From the NCBI GenBank assembly GCA_001953115.1, contig LSSL01007736.1, positions 1 to 12,526 of the forward strand: 12,526 nt of DNA, read 5' to 3'. The notes below the pieces were generated by a model that was not told the origin of the DNA, ran no database searches, and saw only the letters and a program-made list of their open reading frames with translations. This document shows positions 1-8,198 of the stretch, piece after piece (the first letter of the stretch is position 1; each line of letters starts with the position of its first letter). A program made the translations under genes and the position numbers. The DNA comes from Smittium mucronatum. Taxonomy: Eukaryota; Kickxellomycota; Harpellomycetes; Harpellales; Legeriomycetaceae.

Positions 1-322
1 CTATTAGAAAAAAACTGGATGATAAATTTTTAATGCATGAGCGACATCATTGCTAGTACTACATTATGATAATTTCTCTATTTAAACGCAATATTTTTGA
101 TTTCCAGTACAAAAAATCATTATAAAACACATGGGTATGCAGTTTTTAATCAAATTTTTATTCGCTCAAGAATTGGGATATTTTTTTTAATTTTTTGGCA
201 AAATTACGCCATGTGAAGCATCAATATTGTTTGATTTTAAGAATATTAGTATACTTTTAGTCAAGATTTCATTTTTTTAAGAAACTTAAGAGATTTCATA
301 ATACATTACTATAAGTTTGAAT
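1..322. other. AT-rich intergenic stretch, nothing recognised
   Basis: I see no reading frame, RNA gene or clear repeat here. Short frames on the plus strand are interrupted by stops within a few tens of codons. The sequence is rich in A and T runs, as elsewhere in the window. The boundary with the repeat that follows is set only by where similarity to the second copy near the window end begins. Confidence 0.6.
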
Positions 323-963
323 CCTTAGTGTGGTTTAGGGGCTCAAGCGGTGTATCCGAAAAGATATATTCATGCTAAAGGTTCTTCTAATGCCAAGATA
401 CTTTAAGTAGAAGCCACATCATGTCAACTATTTGTTGTCAGAAGATTTAGATCGGGCGATCTCTAACAGGAGGAAACGAATCGGAATTTGTGCAGTCTGG
501 TGCATCACCAGAATGATCAATCTATACACTGTCGGTGAAGTAATGCACTAGAGTTTAGCAGCTTTTTATAGGAATGAAGCAGCAGAGATATCGACACTAT
601 ATAACTTGAGTCTAAATTTAATTAATCATGTTAGAAGTAGGCACTGGCTAGGAATTTAATAGCTTCTTTTTTTTTTTAGGGGAGTTTAACTTTATAGCTT
701 CAATGAAATACTTTTCATTGACAAAGAGCTTAATTATTTGCAGTATGTAACCTCAATCATACACCTACTTGAAGCAATTAAAGGGAGGGGGGGGTCTTTC
801 AGTTGGTATATTGCACCCTTTTCCCGTAGGTATGCAACAGGTAACCAGGAAAACGTGCTTGTTGTAGTTAGGATACTATAATTTTATATACTCCTTTTTC
901 ATTTTTTGATATTTCTTTAGTATAGTTTTAAATGGCGTTATCTTAAAACCAAATTCCGTGATA
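323..963 (+). repeat. Dispersed repeat, copy A (unclassified element)
   Basis: This segment resembles 11923-12526 in the same orientation. Shared blocks in order are: CCTT followed by GTGGTTTAGGGGCT (about 323-343); ATCTC..AACAGGAGGAA near 460-475; AGCAGCT..TTTTTAGGAA near 557-574; TTAGAAGTAGGC at 630-641; a hairpin plus CATTGACAAAGAGCTTAATT at 701-735; TTGCACCCTTTTCCCGTAGG at 811-830; and AATTCCGTGATA at 952-963. The 3' half is the better conserved. It holds no long reading frame. Copy A runs into an A-rich stretch (961-977), which could be a retroposon tail, but the true 3' end cannot be fixed because copy B reaches the window edge. TGGTTTAGGGG at 331-341 fits the RNA polymerase III A-box pattern TRGYNNANNNG, but I see no convincing B-box at normal spacing. 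It could be a SINE, a solo LTR or a non-autonomous DNA element; I cannot decide. Confidence 0.75.
701..720 (+). other. Hairpin inside repeat copy A, conserved in copy B
   Basis: CAATGAAA and TTTCATTG form a perfect 8-bp stem around a 4-base loop. The matching site in copy B (12263-12282) keeps a 7-bp stem, with the innermost pair lost. It sits directly upstream of the best conserved block, ACAAAGAGCTTAATT. Confidence 0.6.
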
Positions 964-989
964 AAAAAAAAGAAAAACACTATATCTAA

Positions 990-1008
990 CCCACCCCCCC
1001 CTCCACCC
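990..1008 (-). other. C-rich tract with minus-strand G-quadruplex potential
   Basis: Read on the minus strand, the tract is GGG, a 4-base spacer, eight Gs, T, then GGG, which fits the pattern of four G3 runs with short loops. It lies just beyond the A-rich end of repeat copy A. A second G-rich run (GGGAGGGGGGGG, 783-794) lies inside copy A on the plus strand but has only enough runs for a weaker structure. Folding is inferred from sequence only. Confidence 0.45.
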
Positions 1009-1278
1009 TCTCAAGTTTATTGTTGAATAATTCTATTTTAGGCTATAAAGAATCCTTTTTTCTAATCGGAGGTTAGTAAAGATCGTTGATACCCCAGTAG
1101 AAACCATTTTATAAGATTCAAATAATACCAATTTCTTTGGTTAAAATAATTCATCTAAACCCCGGAAATGCTTAAAAATTGAAAATATGAACCCAGTATG
1201 TGTATGGGTAAAGTGGCACATAGCATTATTTTGGATTGAGATCCCTTAACAAAACACCTACAAATTAGAACCCCCAAT
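1009..1278. other. Intergenic sequence, nothing recognised
   Basis: No frame longer than a few tens of codons and no repeat that I can match elsewhere in the window. It separates repeat copy A from the broken coding-like region. Confidence 0.5.
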
Positions 1279-2153
1279 CCCTATTATATCAACAAAAAGG
1301 ACAAAGCTTGATAAAGTTTAGAGAATGAGTGTCATTTTATTCCTGGTTTGGAATCAATAGCATCCATAAAAAGCTAGTATGAGTTTTATTTTCATAAATT
1401 ATGCAAGACACAATAATGCATAGTGACTTTGAAATTTTAGATTAGGCCAAAGGCAGCTCAGTAAGTATTCCTCTCGAAGCAGACACTGGAATCAGCCAAT
1501 GTCTTCGATGCAGAAGATTATCTATGAAAAAAAAATTACTTAATTTTTTTGTGTTTAGGTGTAAATTGAAGCTTTTTGCGTTTCCCACAATTCAGAAACT
1601 TTACTTTTTTTCACCAAGTTTAGAAAAACGACCAAATTTGGGTCAAAATAAATATTTTTGTTTTAGCATAGCTTAATGATTAAATTAATTAAACTTGAAA
1701 AATACAGAATGAAACATTTACTTTTGCTAATAAAGTTGGAATTGACTTAGTGGAGCAAATCAAGTCTCAGCAGCTTTTGGGCCCCGAAAAGGATAAAGAT
1801 AATTCGAGCTGCAATCTGTTCAATGCCGACCATTTAATTGACATTCAATGCAAATCAATCGATATATGCTTAACATTTGGTGTTGAGAAACGTATCTAAA
1901 GAGCCATTGGTCCTTTTTGCTGACCTATTCTGTACACCCAGCGCTTCAGAATATGGAAGGCCTATCATATCACATGTTCCTGAATCTTGGGATAATCACG
2001 ACAGATGAACAGCAGCCAATTAGCTATAAATACACACCATCTTTTGTTGGTAAATTTGGGTAGCCAATGGTGTCATCTCTTGTAAATGACTGTTAGTCGC
2101 AGTATTTAGAGCCATCAAACCTAACATTTGATACAGCCACTTCATTTCCCTAA
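1279..2153 (+). pseudogene. Possible decayed protein-coding gene, family unknown
   Basis: Base composition is visibly less AT-rich than the downstream intergenic DNA, and consecutive coding-like segments can be read in shifting frames. The first runs 1279-1527 with stops at 1309, 1312, 1375, 1414, 1438 and 1462, ending at a TGA at 1525; it includes the phrase VFLSKQTLESANVFDAEDYL. An AT-rich gap (1528-1698) follows, perhaps a former intron ending in TACAG. The next segment is open at 1699-1896 (stop TAA 1897-1899), containing GIDLVEQIKSQQLLGPEKDK. A shifted frame is open at 1874-2005 (stop TGA 2006-2008), with KEPLVLFADLF and ISHVPESWDN. A third frame runs from 2004, with QQPISYKYTPSFVGKFG, and has stops at 2061, 2094 and 2151. 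I do not recognise the protein and see no start codon. It could be a relic exon cluster upstream of the kinase gene, a transposon fragment or chance. Confidence 0.35.
2016..2032 (+). promoter_or_regulatory. Candidate CCAAT and TATA elements for the PKC gene
   Basis: CCAAT at 2016-2020 is followed by TATAAATA at 2025-2032, about 135 nt before the start codon of the kinase gene; another CCAAT lies at 2064-2068. Spacing is reasonable for a fungal promoter, but AT-rich DNA yields such matches easily and the sequence overlaps the decayed coding-like region. Confidence 0.25.
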
Positions 2154-2168
2154 CAATATATCCTAGTG

Positions 2169-5100
2169 ATGAATCAAAGTTACTCAGTAAGATTCCATTT
2201 CCAAATTACTAGTTTTAAAGCATTTTCACCATATATCTGTAATTTAGGTAGATTTAGAAGCAGCTATCAATGAGACCAAACGCAAAATTTGGAATGAAGA
2301 AAAAATCTTAAATGGAGCCAAATCCATGCGCTCCCAGCACACAAATCGTAATGTAATAGCCGAACTTGACGTTCAATTGTTAGAAACCGAAAAAAGAATT
2401 AGTTACCTCCAAAATAAACTTAAGGAGCTGAAATCCAAACAAGAATCCAAGTCCTCTAATCGAGGTAATAATTTATTTACTTCCATTCAATATTTTTTCT
2501 TTAAAAGGTATAATTTTAGGCAATAATGAATCTCCTGCCACCCAGACCGCTCAGATTACCCGTCCTAATTCCCAATCCTTTTCTAAGCTTGACCTCCGCA
2601 AATCTTCAGCCGCATTATCCTCCGAAAAAATATCTCTTAAAATGTATGAGATTGCGTATAAACTTGAGGTCGAAAAAAAACTATCTGAAGCTACCTCCAG
2701 AATGGCTTCTATTTATACTAATGATTATCTTAGAGGGAACAAGAAAAAGATGGCCCAAGTCACTGAAGCTACTTACGTCCTCAGTGATTCCAGAAATAAG
2801 ATTAGACTCCTTGAGCAAGCCTTTAAAAATTATCAAACTTTATATGTTGATTATATCGATAATAATCAAGTTAATGATGAAGGTCCTGGCTTGATGCAGA
2901 ATCTGGGTTTGAAGCGCCCATTAAGCGGAAAGTTAGATATCAAAGTTATTGCCGGTCGGTCTTTAAATCGAGCTCCTACCCGATTAAAAGGGATAGCCCC
3001 CGAAACATATGTCCAGATCAAGGTCGACGGTGCCATAAAGGCTGTAACTAAACCTTCCAAAACCTCCCAATGGAATGAATCTTTCCAACTTCATTTAAAC
3101 AAGGCTTCTGAGATCGAGTTTTGCTTAATCGAACGCGTGGAACAAGATGTGCTCGTGGGAATCATGTGGATTAAGCTTTACGATATTCAGGAAGATTTGA
3201 GAAAGCAAACTAAGCCTGAAACCCCAGAGTTAGGTTGGGCCCCAGCTGATCATTTAAACGACAACGATACCGTGTTTTCCTCAGATGGTGGTATTACCAA
3301 GTCCCATGATTCATCGGCTTATAAGCCTTCAGGTGAAACTGGTATCCAATCTATTTGGGACGTAGAACCTTCTGGGAATTTAGAACTTTGGCTCAATTTT
3401 ACCAAGGACGTTGTAAAACGCCGGGTTCCTGAGGGTCTTGGAAGAAAAGCCGCTGTTCGCAAAAGAAAGGGGCCTTGTATTGAAATTTATAGACATCACT
3501 TTTACGAACTTCATACTTATACAATCGCTAAGTGCGCAATATGTGAAGATTACCTAGTAAACTCTGTTGGTCAACAATGTGAAGATTGCAACCTTTTCGT
3601 TCATGATAAATGTGTATCAAAAACGGTTACAAGATGTCTTGTAGGTGCTCCCTCAGAAGACTCCACTGATGAAATTGATCCAGTAGATGTAATTAAGTAT
3701 CGTATACCACATAGATTCGAATATACAACCAGCTTGGGCGCCAATTGGTGCTGTCACTGCGGGCTAATCGTAACTATTGGTCGTAAAGTTTATAAATGCC
3801 TCGAGTGCTCCGTTATCTGCCACTCCGCTTGTTCCACATTTGTTCCCAACTTTTGTGGAATGAAATTGTTTAGAGCATATGAAATCTTGCTTCAAATAAA
3901 ACAATCCCTTTTGCCTAAGCCAAAGATCGTTAATATTCGCAACACCATTATCAAAAAAGAGGCTAACGTATCTAATAGCGCAAATTCTATTATTTCTAAT
4001 TCATCACAAAACACTTCTGTTCAATATATACCTAATTCAAAAAACCCATTTAACCAACCAAGTGGTCGTCCCGTATCTGCACATTTGGCAACTACTCAAC
4101 ACAGTGCTGATAAAAATACGACTTCATATACTGTTGACTCGGATCAAATGGCCCAACTGTCTATAAATAAAAAAACCAGTAGCCCCGCTTTAGGTTCAAA
4201 TTCAAAAATAAATAATATTGATAGCTCTCCTCAAAAAATAGATTCTTCTAAGGATATCAACAAGAATATAGCCATTTCTCCTTCTTCAAAAACTAAACCC
4301 AGTGAAGTTTCTAAGGTTACAACAAAGCCCAAGGTGAAGAAATACAGCACCGAAGATTTTAAGTTTCTGGCAGTCTTGGGAAAGGGTAATTTCGGTAAAG
4401 TAATGCTGGCTGAAGAAAAATCTACTAAGGGTCTGTATGCCATAAAAATCCTAAAAAAACAATTCATCTCTGAGAACGATGAATTCGAGAGTACTAGAAG
4501 TGAGAAAAGGGTTTTGTTGATTGCTAACAAAGACCGTCATCCATTTTTAATAGGTCTTCACTCTTGCTTCCAAACCGATTCTCGCGTCTTTTTTGTTATG
4601 GAATATATCTCAGGCGGTGATTTAATGATGCATATCCAAAGACAACAATTTGGAGAACGTAGGGCGAAATTTTATGCGTGTGAAGTCTTGCTAGGAATTG
4701 AGTATTTCCATAAGAACTCCATTGTTTACAGAGATCTTAAACTAGATAATATCATGTTAGGAGCTGATGGCCACATCAAAATAGCAGATTATGGTCTTTG
4801 CAAAGAAAATATGCCATATGGGGCTACCACCCACACCTTTTGTGGAACTCCAGAATTTATGGCCCCCGAAATAGTTCTTGAACAAAGATATGGCAAGGCA
4901 GTTGATTGGTGGGCTTTCGGTGTTTTGATTTATGAAATGCTACTGGGGCAATCCCCATTCAGAGGTGAAGATGAAGATGAAATCTTTGATTCCATTTTAG
5001 AAGACGAGGTTTTATACCCAGTTAATATGTCTAGGGATTCTGTTAGTATTTGTCAAGAGCTACTTGAGAGAGACCCTAATAAAAGATTGGGCTCTGGACC

Positions 5101-5362
5101 AAGTGATGCTGATGAAGTTAAAAGGCACCCATTTTTTAAAGGAGCTAATTGGTCGGATTTTTTAAACAAACGGGTTACACCTCCTTTTATTCCGCAAATA
5201 AACGGAAGATCTGACATAAGCAACTTTGACACTGAATTTACTCGTGAAAGACCTGTATTAACGTTGGTCAATTATAAGATTAGCAGCGAAGATCAAAAGG
5301 AGTTTGCAGATTTCGATTATACTGCTCCTTGGGCTGGAAAATCCGAGAAATGGACCCACTAA
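2169..5362 (+). CDS. pkc1: Protein kinase C, fungal Pkc1 type (HR1-HR1-C2-C1-C1-kinase)
   Basis: Proposed exons are 2169-2186, 2248-2464 and 2520-5362, giving 1025 residues; yeast Pkc1 is somewhat longer. The start is the first ATG after an in-frame TAA (2151-2153), and the spliced N-terminus resembles fungal Pkc1. Seen in order: HR1 repeat (about 10-72) with KRKIWNEEKILNGAKSM; second HR1 (about 116-190); C2-like domain (about 215-305) lacking the usual DPYV aspartate, so probably calcium-independent; pseudosubstrate RKAAVR, Ala390; C1A (404-451) and C1B (476-524) with all eight zinc ligands each; a Ser/Asn-rich linker (about 549-684); AGC kinase (about 693-951) with G-loop G699-G704, Lys721, catalytic Asp817, DYG 835-837 and activation-loop Thr851; and a C-terminal tail with FADFDY at 1007-1012. 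By family, HR1 binds Rho1-GTP and the kinase starts the cell-wall-integrity MAPK cascade at the cell cortex. Both C1 fingers lack the Pro of diacylglycerol-binding C1 domains, so lipid activation is doubtful. Confidence 0.94.
2187..2247 (+). other. pkc1: Intron 1 of the PKC gene (61 nt)
   Basis: It begins GTAAGA and ends AATTTAG, with TACTAG at 2207-2212 as a possible branch site. It falls in phase 0 after six codons (MNQSYS) and joins directly to VDLEAAINETKRKI, the start of the first HR1 repeat. Without removing it there is no in-frame ATG ahead of the conserved HR1 residues; the next Met, at 2326, would cut the repeat in half. Confidence 0.8.
2465..2519 (+). other. pkc1: Intron 2 of the PKC gene (55 nt), with an alternative acceptor
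   Basis: It begins GTAATA and ends ATTTTAG, splitting a glycine codon in phase 1. Removing it joins the first HR1 frame to the long kinase frame with no stop, adding about 41 residues ahead of Met120. A second acceptor, AAAAG at 2503-2507, lies 12 nt upstream and is also in frame; using it would shorten the intron to 43 nt and insert four residues (IILG) in the linker between the HR1 repeats. I prefer the downstream site because of its pyrimidine-rich approach. Confidence 0.8.
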
Positions 5363-5502
5363 AATGAGTCTTCTATCATTAGTAATCCTATCGCATCGAT
5401 ATTTCTTTTTAATCTGATTCTTTTTCTCTAATTGTTGGCATGCAATTTTTTAAGATTTTACACCAATGCTAGTCTAACACCTTAATATAATATCTAATGT
5501 AA

Positions 5503-5526
5503 TGTCGTCCCCTCAACGACAATAAA
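5503..5526 (+). terminator. Hairpin plus AATAAA polyadenylation signal
   Basis: TGTCGT (5503-5508) and ACGACA (5516-5521) form a 6-bp stem with a 7-base loop, and AATAAA occupies 5521-5526, about 160 nt past the PKC stop codon. AATAAA is common by chance in such AT-rich DNA, but this is a plausible 3' end for the transcript. The hairpin may be incidental. Confidence 0.4.
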
Positions 5527-6477
5527 TATTTTAACCCTGAAAATTTATACATTTATGATTTAATTTTGTAGATTTAGCTTTTGTTTCACTTATTTTTACA
5601 CAGAGATTTCGTTTATTTAATTGTGGAAATTATACTGAATTAAAATCTAAAATTGGTGAATGTAATGGGATGACAAGATCAATTCCATCTTGGATATAAT
5701 TTGATTATAATTATCTCTTCGGGTAACGTACCAAAGTATTTGTGGGGCATATCCACAAAATGATGGATATTTTACATTCCTCCATAGTTCGTGTTTCACG
5801 CAATTTTTTTTACTTTTTATCCAAAGTTACTTCAAAAATTAGGTACTTTTCAGCCAATAGCCACACATTTTAGTATGTCTTCCTTATCGAATCTTAAATC
5901 TAATTATTTTCTAGGCAATATATATTATAATCAAAAATCATTAGAAAAAGTTCATATCTTGTGCTATTAGTTATGGATAAAAACCTATTTTGACCTCCAC
6001 TATAAAGCGGTATATATTGGCCTTAAAAAAAGAGGTAAAAGAAAGGAAAATATTAAAAAAACGAATTTTAAAACGTTTAAAAAATGTTTATAAATAATTT
6101 GATAAAAAATAAATTTTGAAAATAAAAAATCAAGTAAATTGATATTTTTTTTTTTACAAATATAAAATTAGGTAATAGCTGATTATTTTTGAAGCAGAAT
6201 TTGTTTTTTCGATACAGAAAAAAATTGGAATGTAACTTTTTTGGCCGAATAAAATTATTTACGCTGATTTGAAGAATCTACTTCCAAAAATAGTTTTGTT
6301 TTTGTTTTGTTTTTATTTTATTTTATTGTTTAATTCATTTCATTAAGTTTATTGAAATTTTTTTAGATTGGAACTTCAAAATGCATTATTATGTTAGATT
6401 GGAATTATGCACGAAATTCTCTGTTTAAAAAAGATATCTATATTTCTTATAAAGAAATTTATTTCAGTTACTTCTAA
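5527..6477. other. AT-rich intergenic stretch
   Basis: No gene recognised. It contains a perfect 7-bp hairpin (TTTGTGG 5739-5745 with CCACAAA 5753-5759) and, at its right end, may include the unrecognised 5' border of the decayed transposon. I looked for terminal inverted repeats of that transposon here and found none I can defend. Confidence 0.5.
6293..6328 (+). repeat. Imperfect pentanucleotide microsatellite
   Basis: A run of TTTTG-like units passes into TTTTA units. The short unit and gradual change from G to A in the last position indicate a simple slippage repeat. It lies about 150 nt ahead of the first readable segment of the MULE relic. Confidence 0.6.
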
Positions 6478-8198
6478 CAGGAAATACAAAAATTGATTGT
6501 GAGTTTTTTTGCAATAGTTCTTCATTCGAAGAATTTGATAATGCTTCGATAATGATAATTATGGCTAGAAAAAGCCTAAAAAAATGTTTTCAAACAATTG
6601 TCTGCTGCATAAATAAAAAAAATTTCATATTTGAGGCTCAAAATAGGTTTGATTCATACGAAAACAATTTTTCTAGGGTTTATAAGGCTTTTATTCATTC
6701 TAATATATGTATGTCTTCCCCTGAAACTCAAGACATTAGGGAAAAAGTTGTTTAACTTTATACTATCGGGGTGAGATGACTTTGGGGAATAAAAAAAATA
6801 TAATCAATATGGGAGTCGATATTAGTAGCAATAATATACAAAGCATATTGGGCAAATACAATTTTAAAATAAAAAAATCTAGGATTACTACTCCAGAGCT
6901 ATCTCAAGTTTTATAAAAAAAAATATCATGATACAGTAAGAAATAAATAAGCGTATATATGAAGTTAATCTATCGTTCCTGATAAGATTTTATGATATAT
7001 TATTATTGGGATTTTAATTTATATATCTATCTCATAATAATTTTTGATTAACTATTTTTTCGGATAACATTAGAATTTTACTGAAATCCAAAATTTTGAT
7101 AAATTATGCAAGAAAATCTGATATTTTGCATATAGACGCAGCTTATAACCCTATTGATATCGTATATCCAATAATAGTCGCTGGGGTTTCTGATATCAAT
7201 AGAACCTTCATTCTACCTGGAGTTTCAGTGATATTTAATTAATCATGTGAGAGCTAATATTGGAGTTCAAAAGAATTAAGGAAGGAAGTGTGCAAAAAAT
7301 ATGGAAGTTATACCCAACGTACATAACATCTGATTTAGATTCTTCGATAGCATGTGATGTACATAATTTTGATTCTAAATGTATATGATTACATCGTTGG
7401 GCCCATAAATGCATTAATGTCGAGAATAATTTGAGATTTGTACCTAGGGAATTTGCTAAAGAAATTTTAGATGATGCAAAGTTTTTGCAGCTCTCAATTC
7501 CTGAAAAATTATTCGGCGTATTGTTTGAAATTTTCACCAAATAATGGTCGATCTTCAGAGACTTTGACTTTTTTGCGAGCAATTTTTGCAAAAACCACAT
7601 AAGTAGCAATCTAAATTGGTATGAGGGATAGAATATGTATGGATCTGACAAAAATAATTGAATGGTGAGATTCAATCTCACCCTGAAGAAAAAGCATTTG
7701 AATTGGAGAAAATCAGATTTAATAACTTCCATTAATAAATGTATTTCTATAAAACAAGGATATGTATTCCGAAATGAATCCAAATTCCACCTTTCCTGAA
7801 TAAAATAAATCCGAAATGACATACGTTAATACAAAAATGTCTTTCAATATAATTTACAGTGATATTTATTGCAATAGATACTTAGTCTCGGAAGAAACTC
7901 TTAGTTCAAATCATTTTCAAAATATTCTCATAAATAAGTATTTTAATCTTGAATATTGGAGAGAGAAAAAAGAATTATTGTGAAAATATAAGGTAATATC
8001 AGCTTTGGATAATCACAACTGAAAATACTTCATTTGCACTTGCTTCAATTATGAAAAAAGTAAAAAATACCATCACGTAAAAACTATCTGAAATCTATGG
8101 ATATTCTCGATTTGATAAATTTTACTGTTCTATTATTGACAAAAAAAAGAGGAAGTCCAAAACGGATTTAGAAAAATGCTTCGTTGATTTATGAATAA
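6478..8198 (+). pseudogene. Decayed MULE-family (Mutator-like) transposase
   Basis: Family features appear in normal order across shifting frames. 6478-6752: open segment with CCINKK and PETQDIREKVV, resembling the N-terminal FLYWCH-like region. 6809-6913: second segment. 7048-7239: start of the MULE domain, with SDILHIDAAYN (first catalytic Asp at 7135, motif normally DATYK) and IVAGVSDINRTF. 7299-7796: YITSDLDSSI (second Asp, codon 7332), RWAH where CWAH is usual, NWYEG, then NN*MVRFNLTLKK, with in-frame stops at 7386, 7542, 7629 and 7659. 7804-8090: LEYWREKK, then FICTCFNYEKSKKYHHVK, which resembles the SWIM zinc finger, with stops at 7981 and 8020. 8148-8195: RGSPKRI, a stop, then KNASLIYE, like the basic C-terminus of these transposases, ending at TAA 8196. 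Total span suits a full-length protein of roughly 550 residues. At least four frame changes and many stops make it inactive. Terminal inverted repeats and target-site duplication were not found. Confidence 0.85.

Noticed and set aside
312..341. Possible tRNA gene: GTTTGAATCC (T-loop-like) next to TGGTTTAGGGG (A-box-like)
   Set aside because: The order is reversed for a tRNA (T-arm before D-arm), and no acceptor or anticodon stem can be drawn.
1279..2153. Non-standard genetic code with TAA/TAG read as Gln
   Set aside because: The intact kinase gene reads about 1000 codons with no internal TAA or TAG and ends at TAA, and the upstream region also needs frame changes, so decay is simpler.
2526..2894. 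122-codon plus-strand frame at the start of the PKC third exon
   Set aside because: It overlaps the PKC reading frame in another phase and has a Leu/Ile/Pro-rich, non-protein-like product; the PKC frame is supported by domain homology.
2866..5271. Minus-strand frames at 2866-3060, 4231-4530 and 5053-5271
   Set aside because: All lie opposite conserved PKC domains and are shadows of its codon usage.
5531..5550. TTAACCCTGA as another piggyBac-like end
   Set aside because: I found no matching inverted end with TTAA within reach, so it is probably a chance match.
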